The notes below the pieces were generated by a model that saw only the letters and a program-made list of their open reading frames with translations, had not been told where the DNA came from and made no database searches. The position numbers were made by a program, and so were the translations under genes. Below, piece by piece: positions 1-9,234 of a stretch of 64,000 nt of DNA (position 1 is the stretch's first letter; each line of letters begins with the position of its first letter). Source of the stretch: Stenotrophomonas maltophilia (lineage in GTDB: Bacteria > Pseudomonadota > Gammaproteobacteria > Xanthomonadales > Xanthomonadaceae); NCBI RefSeq assembly GCF_004920835.1, contig NZ_QFHO01000017.1, positions 28,165 to 92,164 of the forward strand. The letters run 5' to 3'.

Positions 1-765
1 CTTCAGCGCACCCTCCAGTACCCAGGTGCCGATCTGCACGATGATGCCCAGCCGCTCAGCGGTGCGCATGAAGCGTTCCGGCACCAGCATGCCCAGCGTC
101 GGCGACTGCCAGCGCAGCAGCGCTTCCATGCCCACCACGTGGCCGTCGCGGGCACTGACCAGCGGCTGGTAGCGCAGCTTCAGCTCGCCGTTGGGAATGG
201 CATCGACGATCTGCCGCGCGATGATGCTTTCACTGTGCGCGCTCGGCGGCGTGTCCACGGCGTGGATGCGCACGGCGTTGCCCCCTTCGCGGGCAGCCTG
301 GTACAGGGCGTCCTCGGCGTGGTCGAGCAGGCGCGAGGTGCTGCTGGCATGTTCCGGGCACAGGCTCACCCCCAGCTTGCCGGTCATGAACAGCGTGTAC
401 GGCAGTACCGACAGCGGAAGCTCCATCTGTTGGCGGATTTCCTCGGCGAAGTCCTCTGGCAGCGGCACCTCGGCGGTGCGCGGAACGGCGATCAGGAACT
501 CGTCGCTGCCGTGGCGCCACAGCTTGCCGCGACCGCGCAGGTAGGACTGCAGCCGTTGTGCCACCAGCACCAGCGCCTGGTCACCCACCTCGGCGCTCAT
601 GTTCTCGTTGACCGATGCGAAGTGGTCGATGTCCACGTGCATCAACATCAGCGGGGTACCGCCGGAGGCCGCTTCGGCGACCATCACCTGCAGTTCGGGG
701 TTGCCGGCGCCGAGGCGGTCGGGGGCATCATCGATGCTGACCGGCGGCTGGTTGGGATTCCACAT
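1..765 (-). CDS. GGDEF-EAL protein, partial (C-terminus outside the window)
   Basis: The reading frame starts at the ATG complementary to 763-765 and runs off the left edge; 255 codons are visible. Residues 30-165 form a GGDEF domain with the signature altered to GSDEF at 86-90. An EAL domain begins at about 190, with MEALLRW around 214. No membrane or sensor domain precedes GGDEF. The start lies 4 bases after the stop of the upstream histidine kinase, so the two are probably co-transcribed. Known for the family: synthesis or hydrolysis of cyclic di-GMP. Whether GSDEF is active cannot be told from sequence. The EAL catalytic residues further on are not visible here. Confidence 0.85.
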   Translation of the reverse strand, partial: MWNPNQPPVSIDDAPDRLGAGNPELQVMVAEAASGGTPLMLMHVDIDHFASVNENMSAEVGDQALVLVAQRLQSYLRGRGKLWRHGSDEFLIAVPRTAEVPLPEDFAEEIRQQMELPLSVLPYTLFMTGKLGVSLCPEHASSTSRLLDHAEDALYQAAREGGNAVRIHAVDTPPSAHSESIIARQIVDAIPNGELKLRYQPLVSARDGHVVGMEALLRWQSPTLGMLVPERFMRTAERLGIIVQIGTWVLEGALK

Positions 766-769
766 AGGC

Positions 770-2872
770 TCAGTATTCCGGTGACTCGATGGCGGCCGTG
801 CTGGCCGCCTGGTAGGGGAGGTGGACGTCGATCAGGGTGCCTTCACCGTGCGCGGACTCGATCCGCACATGCCCGCCGACGCTCTGTGCGCGTTCGCGCA
901 TCACGATCAGGCCGAGCCCGCGCGGACCGTCCGGGTCGAAACCCTCGCCATCATCGCGGATCTGCAGGTGCAGGCTACGCTGGCCGACGTCGCGCAATTG
1001 CAGCAGCACCTGGCTGGCGCGGGCATGGCGCAGGGCATTGGTCAGGCTTTCCTGGGCGATGCGGAAGCAGGCCTGCTCGATGCTGTTGTCGGGACGCTGT
1101 GGCAGGGGCTCGATCTCGGCCAGCAATTCCACCGGCGAGGAGCGGAACAGCACCCGTGCCTGCCAGCTCAGCGCGGCCTCCAGGCCCAGTGCGTCCAGCT
1201 GTGGCGGCCGCAGCAGGGTGGAAATGTCGCGCAGCTTGGACACGGTGGTGTCGGCGAGGCTGACGATCTGCGCCAGGTCCTCGGCGCGGCGCTGCGGATC
1301 ATGCTCGTCCTGCGCAGCATGGGCGGACAGCTTGATCGCGGTGATGGCCTGGCCGATGTCATCGTGCAGGTCGCGCGAGATCGCACGGCGCTCATCCTCC
1401 TGCAGGGAGAACAGGCGCCCGGCCATCGCCTGCAGCTCGCGGTTGCTGGTTTCCAGCGCGGCGCGGGTGCGCTCCGAATCGCTCAGGTCGCGCACGATCA
1501 GCAGCTTGCAGTCGCGGCCGCCATAGCGCACTTCGCCCACCGCCAATCCGGCATGGAAGCGGCGGCCGTCCGCGCGCTGCATTGCCACCACGCTGCTGTG
1601 GCCAGGGCCCAGGTGAGGCTGGCCGGCACGCAGCTGGGCGCGCACGCGCACCAGATCGGTGGCGGCAACCAGCGCCGACAGCGGCTCGCCGAGCAGGGTG
1701 TGGCTGCCATAACCGAACAGGCCTGCTGCCCAGGCATTGGCATACAGCACATGCTCGTCGGAAAGGATCACCACGCCATCGGGCAGTACCCGCACCAGCT
1801 CGCGGAACTGCTCTTCGCGCTCACGCAGCAGGCGGCGTGACTGTTCGCGCTCGGTTACGTCCTGCAGGGTGCCGAGCACACGGTTGCGGCCGGCTTCATC
1901 GGTGCCACTGGCGGCGCGCAGGTGCACCATCAGTGCATGACCGTCCATCGCCAGCAGTGGCAGCAGCACGTCCACCTGTACCGGCTCGCCTGAGCACAGC
2001 TCGGCCAGCAGCTGCTCGGTCTGTGACGCGGTGGCCGGGTCGGCCGGCACCAGCAGTTCATCGAAACGGTGCCAGCGACGGGCTTCGGGCGGGCGTCGGC
2101 CGAGCAGGCGATAGACCTGGTTGGAATAGCGGCCCTGTCCGCTGGACGGGTCCAGCTCCCAGGCACCGATGCGGGCCAGCTCATGCGCTTCCTCGACCCG
2201 TGCCAGCGCCTGGTCGCGGCGCAGCTGCGCCAGGTCCTCGGCGGTGCGATCGATGGCGATCAACAGGCGGGCATTGTGTCCGTCGTAGCTGATCGCGTTC
2301 GAGCGCAGTTCCATCTGCCGCAGGCTGCCGTCGCGCAGCTGCAGCTGCGTACGCAGGATGCACAGCTCCTCGGGCGCCTCGCGGATCGCCTCCAGCTTGG
2401 TCTGCATCGCCTGGTCCTGGCCCGGTGGCCACAGCGCATCGATGGTCTGCTCCAGCAGTTCATCACGTTCCCAGCCGAAGGTGCTGCAGGCGGCCGGGTT
2501 GGCATCGAGGATCGCCAGCGTATCCAGGTCGTAGACCAGGATCGGGCCGGGGTTGCCTTCGAACATCTGCCGCAGGCGCAGTTCGGAAGCCTGCTGGCGG
2601 GCGTGGGTATGCAGCACGTGCTCGGCCAGCGGGCGCAGCAGCAGGTACAGCAGGCCAGCGCTGGCCAGGGCGAAGAACGAACCCTTCAGCCCTTGCCACA
2701 ATGCTGCCTGGTGCGGGTCGGGCACCAGTGCCTGTACCGCGCTGTCGGTGGCGATCATCCATGCCAGCGCCATCGCCAGGTAGCTCAGAACCACCCGCCG
2801 GCGGTCACGGCTCAACGCCTGCGCCATCCTCGGGTCGGGAACAGGGGCGTTGCCGGTCGGTTCTGCGGGCAT
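770..2872 (-). CDS. PAS-domain sensor histidine kinase (HisKA_3 / NarL-type)
   Basis: A 700-residue protein with two predicted membrane helices (about 27-49 and 60-80). Three PAS-like modules follow (about 100-210, 230-340 and 355-465). The dimerisation domain has the phospho-acceptor in SRDLHDDIGQ (His503), and the ATPase domain has DDGEGF (about 641-646) and GLGL (652-655). This HisKA_3 architecture normally pairs with a LuxR-type response regulator. None is adjacent; instead the downstream partner is a GGDEF-EAL gene 4 bases away, suggesting output into c-di-GMP metabolism. The short loop between the helices argues for cytoplasmic or membrane sensing. The signal is unknown. Confidence 0.88.
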   Translation of the reverse strand: MPAEPTGNAPVPDPRMAQALSRDRRRVVLSYLAMALAWMIATDSAVQALVPDPHQAALWQGLKGSFFALASAGLLYLLLRPLAEHVLHTHARQQASELRLRQMFEGNPGPILVYDLDTLAILDANPAACSTFGWERDELLEQTIDALWPPGQDQAMQTKLEAIREAPEELCILRTQLQLRDGSLRQMELRSNAISYDGHNARLLIAIDRTAEDLAQLRRDQALARVEEAHELARIGAWELDPSSGQGRYSNQVYRLLGRRPPEARRWHRFDELLVPADPATASQTEQLLAELCSGEPVQVDVLLPLLAMDGHALMVHLRAASGTDEAGRNRVLGTLQDVTEREQSRRLLREREEQFRELVRVLPDGVVILSDEHVLYANAWAAGLFGYGSHTLLGEPLSALVAATDLVRVRAQLRAGQPHLGPGHSSVVAMQRADGRRFHAGLAVGEVRYGGRDCKLLIVRDLSDSERTRAALETSNRELQAMAGRLFSLQEDERRAISRDLHDDIGQAITAIKLSAHAAQDEHDPQRRAEDLAQIVSLADTTVSKLRDISTLLRPPQLDALGLEAALSWQARVLFRSSPVELLAEIEPLPQRPDNSIEQACFRIAQESLTNALRHARASQVLLQLRDVGQRSLHLQIRDDGEGFDPDGPRGLGLIVMRERAQSVGGHVRIESAHGEGTLIDVHLPYQAASTAAIESPEY

Positions 2873-3004
2873 GGACGGGGTGGGTGAAAAGGGGCGCCGG
2901 TCATCTTACCGCGCAGGTGTGCCCTGGCCACTCAATTATCCGGCGCAGGCGCCGTTAACCACTGCGTGCCCCGCTGACGGGCGTGTCATCCGGAGCAAGA
3001 TCGC

Positions 3005-5764
3005 GTGGACCAAGGGATCATCGCCAGCCTGCTGCAGCACCCGCTTGCGTCGGCGCTGGTCATTGTCGACCGCACGGGCCGCCCGCTGGCGGCCAATCCG
3101 GCTGCGCGCGAGCATGGCCTGCCGGCGACCGTGGCTGCGTACGCACCGATGCTGGAAGATCTGCGCCTGTTGGCGGCCGATGGCGGCATCGTGGCCTGCA
3201 CGCTGCCTGGCGGCCCGCGTGGTCACTACGATGGCCACCTGCGCGCCGTGCACGATGGCGCAGGCAACCTGCTGGCCTTCACGCTGAGCATTCCGGAGCC
3301 GGTGCCGGTCGATGGTGGCGGGCGCTGGGAACTGGCCTTGGACAGTGCCGGCCACAGCTTGTGGGACTGGGACATTCCCAGCGACCGCGTAGTCCGCACG
3401 CCGGCGCTGAGTGATGAAACCGCCACTGAAATACTGACCCGCGTACACAGCGAAGACATCGGCCAGGTACGTGTCGCGCTGGACCAGCACCTGCGCGGCC
3501 TGAGCGAGCAGTACAGCGCCCAGTTCCGGTTCCGCCAGGCCGATGGCCAATGGCGCTGGGTACTTGATCGCGGTCGTGTGGTCGCGCGCACCGCCGACGG
3601 CCAGCCACTGCGGATGGTCGGCACCCATACCGATATCGAGCAGCAGAAGCAGCTGGAAGGCCTGCTGCAGGAGCAGCAGCTGCACCTGAGCGAGGCCCAG
3701 CGCATCGCCAGCATGGGCAGCTGGTCGTTCGACCCCAGCAGCGGCGCGTTCTGGTGGTCGCCGGAGCTGCGTTCACTGCTGGCACTGGAGCAGGGCGGCG
3801 TGCCCGGCCAGCGGCGCTGGTTGAAACAGCTGCATCCACGCTCGCGCGGTGCGCTGCGTGCTGCCTGGCGGCGTGTATGGCGCGATGGCCGCGCAGCCAA
3901 CATCGAGCTGGAACTGACCCGGGGCAACGAGCCCTCGCAGCACCTGCGGCTGTGGATGCAGCCGCTGCTGGACACCGATGGCCAGCCCAAGCGCCTGCTG
4001 GGCCAGGTGCAGAACATCACCGAGCAGCACCAGACCGACGCGCTGATCCGCTGGCGTACCGAACTGCTCAACCGTGTCTCCGCACTGGGCCGCATCGGTG
4101 GTTGCGAGATCGAGGTGCAGACCCGGCACATGCAGTGGACCGAGGAGTGCTACCGCATCCACGGACTGCGCAAGGAACCGATCACGCTGGACCAGGCACT
4201 GGCGCTGTACACCGAAGATTCGCGCAGCGCCTTCGAGACTGCACTGGTCCGGATTGCCGGCGGCGGTCTCCCCGAACAGCTGGATCTGTGCTTCTACCGC
4301 CAGTCCGGTTTGCGCGTGTGGGTGCAGGTGCTGATCGAGCTGGATCGCCGCGATGGCCTGCCGCCGCGCTTCGTGGTCCTGTTCCGTGACATCACCCGCG
4401 AGCGCGAAGCCAACGAGCGCATCGAGCTGCTGGCCCACTACGATCTGCTGACCGGCCTGCCCAATCGCGTGCTGCTGGGCGAGCAGACCGCTGAAGCCAT
4501 CGAGGAAGCGCGCGACCGCGGCACCTCGCTGGCGATGCTGTTCATCGATCTGGACGGCTTCAAGACCATCAACGACAGCTTTGGCCACGCTACCGGCGAT
4601 GCACTGCTGAAGGCGGCGGCCACGCGGCTTCACCAGAATCTGCGCAACAACGATCTGTTCGGCCGCTTCAGTGGCGACGAGTTCATCGTGGTGCTGCGCG
4701 ACCTGGCCGAGCCGGAAGACGCCGGACACGTGGCACGCAAGTTGATCGCTTCGCTGGCCGAGCCGCTTCGCCGTGGCGAGACCACGCTGAAAGTGGGTGC
4801 CAGCGTCGGTATCGCCATGCTCGGTGAGGCACAGACCGATTTCGATTCGCTGCTGCGCGCGGCTGATGCTGCGATGTATGCGGCCAAGGAAGCAGGGCGG
4901 AATACCTACCAGTACTACAGCCAGGACGCGCTGGCGCGTATCCAGCGTCGGCTCGAGCTTGAGCACGCGTTGCATGGCGCGATCGAACGCGAAGAGTTCA
5001 GCCTGGCCTACCAGCCGCTGCTGCATGCCCATCATGGCGAACCGCCGGCGATCGAGGCACTGTTGCGCTGGCATAGGCCCGGCATCGGCTACTGCAGCCC
5101 GGCCGAATTCATTCCGATTGCAGAGAAGTGCGGCGAGATCGTGCGCATCGGCGACTGGGTGCTGAACGAAGCCTGCCGGCAGGCAATCGCCTGGGACCGG
5201 GCTGGCCTGTGTTTTGACCGCATCGCAGTCAATGTGTCGGCAGTGCAGCTGCGTGATCGCGGTTTTGCTGAGCGGGTGATCGAGATCTGCCACGCCCACG
5301 GCTGGCCGCCGCAGCGGCTGGAGCTCGAGCTGACCGAGTCGGCGTTGATCCGTGACACCGACATTCTGCGCCACTGCTTCGACGTGCTGGAACGGCACGG
5401 CGTGCCACTGGCAGTGGATGACTTTGGTACCGGCTTCTCCAATCTGAACTACCTCAACCGTTTCCCGGTGGGGCGCCTGAAGATCGACCGCAGTTTCGTG
5501 CAGGGCATGCTGCATGATTCGGGTACGGCCGAGGTGACCCAGGCCATCGTGCACCTGGGCCACGCATTGGGCATGAAGGTGGTGGCCGAAGGCGTGGAAA
5601 CGCACCAGGAAGAAGACATGCTGCGCCGCCAGGGCTGCGACGAGATCCAGGGCTATCTGTACTCGCGCCCGTTGAGCCCCCGTGACCTGGCGCAGTGGCT
5701 GCGGCAGCCACAGCCGGTTTCCTTGCGTACCGATGCCAGTGGGGAAGTGGCGCAGGTGCGCTGA
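3005..5764 (+). CDS. PAS-GGDEF-EAL c-di-GMP signalling protein
   Basis: A 919-residue soluble protein with a GTG start behind a GGAGC ribosome site. Several PAS/PAC modules occupy about 1-465. The GGDEF domain (about 475-635) carries SGDEF at 556-560 in place of GGDEF. The EAL domain (about 650-900) has EALLRW (684-689), an Asn-rich metal site in NVSAVQ and DDFGTG (805-810). These EAL residues look intact, so phosphodiesterase activity is plausible; the Ser substitution leaves cyclase activity open. The gene diverges from the histidine kinase across about 130 bases that must hold both promoters. Family role: setting cyclic di-GMP in response to a PAS-sensed cue. Confidence 0.88.
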   Translation: MDQGIIASLLQHPLASALVIVDRTGRPLAANPAAREHGLPATVAAYAPMLEDLRLLAADGGIVACTLPGGPRGHYDGHLRAVHDGAGNLLAFTLSIPEPVPVDGGGRWELALDSAGHSLWDWDIPSDRVVRTPALSDETATEILTRVHSEDIGQVRVALDQHLRGLSEQYSAQFRFRQADGQWRWVLDRGRVVARTADGQPLRMVGTHTDIEQQKQLEGLLQEQQLHLSEAQRIASMGSWSFDPSSGAFWWSPELRSLLALEQGGVPGQRRWLKQLHPRSRGALRAAWRRVWRDGRAANIELELTRGNEPSQHLRLWMQPLLDTDGQPKRLLGQVQNITEQHQTDALIRWRTELLNRVSALGRIGGCEIEVQTRHMQWTEECYRIHGLRKEPITLDQALALYTEDSRSAFETALVRIAGGGLPEQLDLCFYRQSGLRVWVQVLIELDRRDGLPPRFVVLFRDITREREANERIELLAHYDLLTGLPNRVLLGEQTAEAIEEARDRGTSLAMLFIDLDGFKTINDSFGHATGDALLKAAATRLHQNLRNNDLFGRFSGDEFIVVLRDLAEPEDAGHVARKLIASLAEPLRRGETTLKVGASVGIAMLGEAQTDFDSLLRAADAAMYAAKEAGRNTYQYYSQDALARIQRRLELEHALHGAIEREEFSLAYQPLLHAHHGEPPAIEALLRWHRPGIGYCSPAEFIPIAEKCGEIVRIGDWVLNEACRQAIAWDRAGLCFDRIAVNVSAVQLRDRGFAERVIEICHAHGWPPQRLELELTESALIRDTDILRHCFDVLERHGVPLAVDDFGTGFSNLNYLNRFPVGRLKIDRSFVQGMLHDSGTAEVTQAIVHLGHALGMKVVAEGVETHQEEDMLRRQGCDEIQGYLYSRPLSPRDLAQWLRQPQPVSLRTDASGEVAQVR

Positions 5765-5881
5765 GCGGATGATTCCTCAATTGCGCATCACTTTAGCACC
5801 GGATCGAGCAAGGATTTCAGCCTGAAGACGTTCCCTGTTCGTCTCCGGGAATGGATCGACGATCCTTCCCGAACTAGCGAC

Positions 5882-6331
5882 ATGCGCATGTTCGAGATAT
5901 TCGTTGTCATCGCACTCGGCACTTGGGGTGGACTCAGTGAGCTTCAGACGCGGCTGCCGGAGGCACGTTTCATCACGGGCGATGGGAGTTTCGCTAGCGC
6001 CATTGCGTCACTGGTGATCAACTTCTGCTTGGTCTTCTACCTCTTCTGCAGAAGAAACGTACATGGCGATCATTCAAAATGTGTGTTTGGAAGCCTCCTG
6101 GTGCTCAGTGCAAGCGTGAACTATCTGAGCTTCGAGCTTCTGTCTGATCGGCTGCAAGACATTTCCAATTGGTTGCCTCCCACTGCATGGCAACTGAATT
6201 TCGTGCTGCTCGTATCGACCGTCAGAAATGTCATCGCTTTCGGCTTCGGTGCGATCGGTGCGGGAATAGTCTCAGGTGTTCTCAGTCGGCATGGCAAGGG
6301 TGCCACAGATACTCCATCGAGCACCGCATAG
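5882..6331 (+). CDS. Hypothetical integral membrane protein
   Basis: 149 residues that I do not recognise as a named family. Hydrophobic segments at about 3-17, 38-56, 66-84 and 105-132 suggest four membrane helices with a short hydrophilic tail. No clear ribosome site precedes the ATG, and a second ATG lies two codons later. AT content is slightly higher than in neighbouring genes. It is convergent with the next gene, with a SMAG-like repeat between them. Confidence 0.6.
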   Translation: MRMFEIFVVIALGTWGGLSELQTRLPEARFITGDGSFASAIASLVINFCLVFYLFCRRNVHGDHSKCVFGSLLVLSASVNYLSFELLSDRLQDISNWLPPTAWQLNFVLLVSTVRNVIAFGFGAIGAGIVSGVLSRHGKGATDTPSSTA

Positions 6332-6336
6332 CGATC

Positions 6337-6360
6337 ATCCACGCATGGCGTGGATCTAGC
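6337..6360. repeat. SMAG-like palindromic repeat
   Basis: Arms ATCCACGC and GCGTGGAT enclose a 3-base loop, with CTAG on the right. Read on the minus strand it begins with TAG, and that TAG is the stop codon of the gene ending at 6356. Such GTAG-led short palindromes are characteristic of S. maltophilia intergenic DNA. Confidence 0.75.
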
Positions 6361-6883
6361 GTCCTGGGTCAACAAACCGCCTCGGGAACTCCAACCGCAC
6401 CCGCGCGCGCACCGCTTCGACGACCTCGGCATAGCGTCGCAGCTGGATGCGATGGCCTATATGGAACACCAGCAGAGAGCCCAGCATCGGCCACGCCACC
6501 GGGCGCACCAGAATGATCGGTAGCACCAGCAAGGTCAGGGCCAGCGCAAAGCTGCTGCATCGCCCGATCACACGCACTTCGCGGCGTCGTTTGTCGACCA
6601 CCAGCTGGCCGTGCATCAGCGGAAAGTAGCGGCCACCAAAGCCCGGCGCGAAGCTCTCGCGGAACGCAACGGTGCCGTCGGGCAGCACTCGGAACACGAG
6701 GCTCGGCCACTTGTCGGTCGGAAGATCGTATTCCAGTCCGATCAACGACAGCTGGGCCAGGTCGGCGGGGGAAGCGGCGATACGCTGGTTGAACAGGACA
6801 ATGCCGGTGCGGAAGAAGACCGGTGCCCAGAAGAGCAGCATCAGCAGTTCCATCAGCATCAATGCGATCAGGGCGATGGCCAT
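6356..6883 (-). CDS. Hypothetical membrane protein
   Basis: 175 residues, unrecognised. One helix lies near the N-terminus (about 3-26) and a pair at about 108-140. Between them is a polar stretch of about 75 residues resembling a small beta-rich domain. GGAAGA five bases upstream of the ATG is a good ribosome site. The stop codon is supplied by the SMAG-like repeat. The gene overlaps no neighbour. Confidence 0.65.
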   Translation of the reverse strand: MAIALIALMLMELLMLLFWAPVFFRTGIVLFNQRIAASPADLAQLSLIGLEYDLPTDKWPSLVFRVLPDGTVAFRESFAPGFGGRYFPLMHGQLVVDKRRREVRVIGRCSSFALALTLLVLPIILVRPVAWPMLGSLLVFHIGHRIQLRRYAEVVEAVRARVRLEFPRRFVDPGR

Positions 6884-6931
6884 CTGTCTTCCATGAACGG
6901 GAACGGCGCATCATGCCACGTGTGCAGTTGC

Positions 6932-6954
6932 ATCCACGCGGGGCGTGGATCTAC
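6932..6954. repeat. SMAG-like palindromic repeat
   Basis: GTAG-led (on the minus strand) palindrome with arms ATCCACGC and GCGTGGAT around a CCC loop. Its TAG serves as the stop codon of the small gene ending at 6951, the same arrangement as the repeat at 6337. Confidence 0.8.
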
Positions 6955-7166
6955 TTCAGCGCCTCCCCATCCAACCCCAGGTCCCACGCCAGACCCAGCA
7001 GCGCGTCGTCCGCGCGGGACGGGGCAGGGCGGGCATCCGCCAGCTGCTGCAGTTCGCGGATCTCCTCACGTGCCACCTCTTCCAGCTGCTGCAGCTGCTC
7101 ACGTGCGCTCGCGTTGCGCGGGCGGTCGTTGTTTGCAAGGGAGGGCAGGGCGCGGATAGCGGTCAT
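6951..7166 (-). CDS. Small hypothetical protein
   Basis: 71 residues starting at MTAIRALPSL. The centre is strongly helical and acidic (about 22-45, Gln/Glu/Leu rich), compatible with a short coiled coil. A longer in-frame start upstream would run through the terminator of the chemotaxis gene, so I prefer this one. No convincing ribosome site is visible. Function unknown. Confidence 0.5.
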   Translation of the reverse strand: MTAIRALPSLANNDRPRNASAREQLQQLEEVAREEIRELQQLADARPAPSRADDALLGLAWDLGLDGEALK

Positions 7167-7205
7167 GGTGCGCGTACAGGATGCATCCAACGGCGGATTA
7201 CAGGC

Positions 7206-7231
7206 AAAGGCCCCGGACGAACCGGGGCCTT
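7206..7231 (-). terminator. Rho-independent terminator after the chemotaxis-type gene
   Basis: Ten-base arms AAGGCCCCGG and CCGGGGCCTT around a 5-base loop, followed on the minus strand by a short T run. It lies 35 bases beyond the stop at 7265. Confidence 0.75.
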
Positions 7232-7264
7232 GCGGGCTGCCGGCAGCGGCAGCGGACATCAGGA

Positions 7265-8455
7265 TCAGAACAGCTCGACGGTGCCAGCGCCCATGCTCTG
7301 CTGGGCGACCGGCTTGTGCGGCGGGCGTTCCCATTCGCTGCGCAGTTCACGCAGGCGGCTGCCGGTGCGCTGCAGGGCGGTGGCGATCTCTTCGTCGAAC
7401 ACGCCGCCATTGCGGTGCAGCAGTTCCTGCAGGGCCACTGCTTCGCGGTTGATCGCGGTCAGGCGGTCCAGGTGGGTGTGTACGCCGCCCAGCGCCTGGG
7501 TGGCGATGTCTTCGAACTGCAGGGCGCGCACGGCTTCGGCCACGCTGCCATCGATCGAACGGGCGCAGTCGGAGACTTCGCGCATGCCATCGCCCAGCGA
7601 CGCATTGATCTGCGCCACGTTATCGAGCATCGCCGCCGCTTCCTGGCGCGCTTCACGGGAGCGGTCCATGTCACGCGAGGCCATGTGCGAGACCGTCTCG
7701 CGGACCTTGGCGATGGCGTCCTTGGAGCTGTGCGCCAGCTTGCGGATCTGCTCGTTGAACGTGGTCGAGCGCTCGGACAGGTTGCGTACTTCGTCGGCCA
7801 CCACGGCGAAACCACGACCGGCTTCACCGGCACGCGCGGCTTCGATGGCGGCGTTGAGCGCAAGGAGGTTGGTCTGGTCGGCAATCGACTTGACGTCTTC
7901 CAGCAGCGCGAAGATGCCATCCAGGTGCTGCGCCATCTGATCGATGTGCTGCACGGTGGTACTGCTCTGGCCGCTTACCTGTTCCAGCGCTTCCACCAGC
8001 TGTTCCATGCGATGGCTGGCGTGCTGGGCGAAACGGGCAACGTCGAGGCCGGCATTGCCTTCATCACCGGCGCGATCGACGATGCGCGACAGGGCCTGGC
8101 TCTGCTGGCGCGACTTGCGGTTCATCGCATCGAAGCTGCCGCCCAGGCTGGAAACCGCCTGGCGGATCAGGTCACGGGCGCGTTCCACTTCGCCACGTGA
8201 ACCGTCGATCTCGTTGCCAACGAAGTTGCGCAGCTCGGTCAACAGCTGGTCCTGCTCGCGCAGGACACGGGCGTGTTCCGGGGAACGGTGCGCCTGGGCG
8301 CGGGTGGTCCACCACGCAAAGCCGAGCCAGCTCAGCGTCATCGTGGTCAGGATCGCCCAGCGCAGGGCGGCCGGCCATTCGAAACCGATGGCGAAGGGGA
8401 GCAGCAGGGTCAGAGCCAGGGGGGCGGCCAGACGGATGAAAATGCGTGAGTACAT
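7265..8455 (-). CDS. Short methyl-accepting chemotaxis-type transducer
   Basis: 396 residues from [10 protein letters not shown]. An upstream in-frame extension to 8623 would cross a palindromic repeat and overlap hflD, so it is rejected. Two adjacent hydrophobic segments (about 6-25 and 30-50) leave no room for a periplasmic ligand domain. The rest is coiled coil, with the conserved signalling tip at about 190-225 ([22 protein letters not shown]). Family role: coupling to CheA/CheW-type kinases. Lack of a sensor domain suggests it senses membrane state or a partner. It stands alone beside the hflD-mnmA operon. Confidence 0.85.
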   Translation of the reverse strand: MYSRIFIRLAAPLALTLLLPFAIGFEWPAALRWAILTTMTLSWLGFAWWTTRAQAHRSPEHARVLREQDQLLTELRNFVGNEIDGSRGEVERARDLIRQAVSSLGGSFDAMNRKSRQQSQALSRIVDRAGDEGNAGLDVARFAQHASHRMEQLVEALEQVSGQSSTTVQHIDQMAQHLDGIFALLEDVKSIADQTNLLALNAAIEAARAGEAGRGFAVVADEVRNLSERSTTFNEQIRKLAHSSKDAIAKVRETVSHMASRDMDRSREARQEAAAMLDNVAQINASLGDGMREVSDCARSIDGSVAEAVRALQFEDIATQALGGVHTHLDRLTAINREAVALQELLHRNGGVFDEEIATALQRTGSRLRELRSEWERPPHKPVAQQSMGAGTVELF

Positions 8456-8572
8456 GGACGTTCTCGGGAGGTGCACGGAGGATGTATCGGCCGTACCCCC
8501 TTTCTCTTTAACGTCGATATGCCTCGAAGTGCATTCTGAATGCGCCGGTTTTCCGGCGCTGCCGGGGTGTTC

Positions 8573-8613
8573 GGGGTCAGGGCCCTTGCCGAGCCGGAAA
8601 GGGATCCGACCCC
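8573..8613. repeat. GGGGTC-type inverted repeat, copy 1
   Basis: Left arm GGGGTCAGGGCCCTT, right arm AAAGGGATCCGACCCC. A near-identical element lies at 37548-37587. It sits directly after the hflD stop and may end its transcript. A second hairpin (GCGCCGG / CCGGCGC) follows at 8542-8559. Confidence 0.75.
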
Positions 8614-8619
8614 ACACCC

Positions 8620-9234
8620 TCACGCCAGCTGTCGGTCCACAGCCTCGATCATCGCCTTGCGGCTGAACAGGAAGTCCCAGTAGCTGCCGCCCAGCTGGCG
8701 CCAGAGCACCGCAGAGCGCACGGCGGCCAGCAGCAGGGCGCGGATCTCGGCGACCACGCCGGCCTGGCCCAGGTAGTGCGGATTGCCCTGGACCATCACC
8801 CGCGGCTTGAGGTGGCTGATGGTGTCGGCGTACAGGCCGCCCAGGTTGGCCAACACGTCCGGATGCGCGCTGTCGCCCAGTTCGGCGGCCTGGCGCTGGG
8901 CGCGCTCGATCCCCGAAGCGACCTTGTTCACGGTCTCGCCTTCCTGCACGAAGCGGCGCTCCAGCTGCAGCACCGACAAGGCCAGCTTGGGCAGGATCGG
9001 GTCCTGGCCCTGGCTGCGGAAGTAGTTGTGCAGCAGGCGCAGGCCGGCCTTCAGCGCATGACGGTCACCGAACACCTCCTGCGGCGAGGACGCATCGACG
9101 CGGAACACGCTCTCCACGGCGGTGCGAACAGCGGCGGCGTCGGAATGGCCGGTATCGGCGATACGGCGTACCTGCTGCAGGGCCTGGGCAATGCCGGCCA
9201 AAGCCAGAACGCGGTCGTCGACAGTGAAACTCAT
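8620..9234 (-). CDS. hflD: High-frequency lysogenization protein HflD homologue
   Basis: 204 residues, matching the HflD family in length and pattern (N-terminal [20 protein letters not shown], central [10 protein letters not shown]-terminal SYWDFLFSR). It is all-helical and peripheral to the inner membrane. In E. coli HflD binds lambda CII and is encoded next to mnmA. Here its start overlaps the mnmA stop by four bases (9231-9234), preserving that coupling. Its cellular role outside phage infection remains unclear. Confidence 0.9.
   Translation of the reverse strand: MSFTVDDRVLALAGIAQALQQVRRIADTGHSDAAAVRTAVESVFRVDASSPQEVFGDRHALKAGLRLLHNYFRSQGQDPILPKLALSVLQLERRFVQEGETVNKVASGIERAQRQAAELGDSAHPDVLANLGGLYADTISHLKPRVMVQGNPHYLGQAGVVAEIRALLLAAVRSAVLWRQLGGSYWDFLFSRKAMIEAVDRQLA

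Noticed and set aside
3773..5605. 610-residue antisense frame opposite the GGDEF-EAL gene
   Set aside because: Same shadow effect; no start signal or family motif.
8456..8623. Extension of the chemotaxis-type gene to 8623
   Set aside because: It runs through a palindromic repeat and overlaps hflD. The added residues are unlike a transducer N-terminus.
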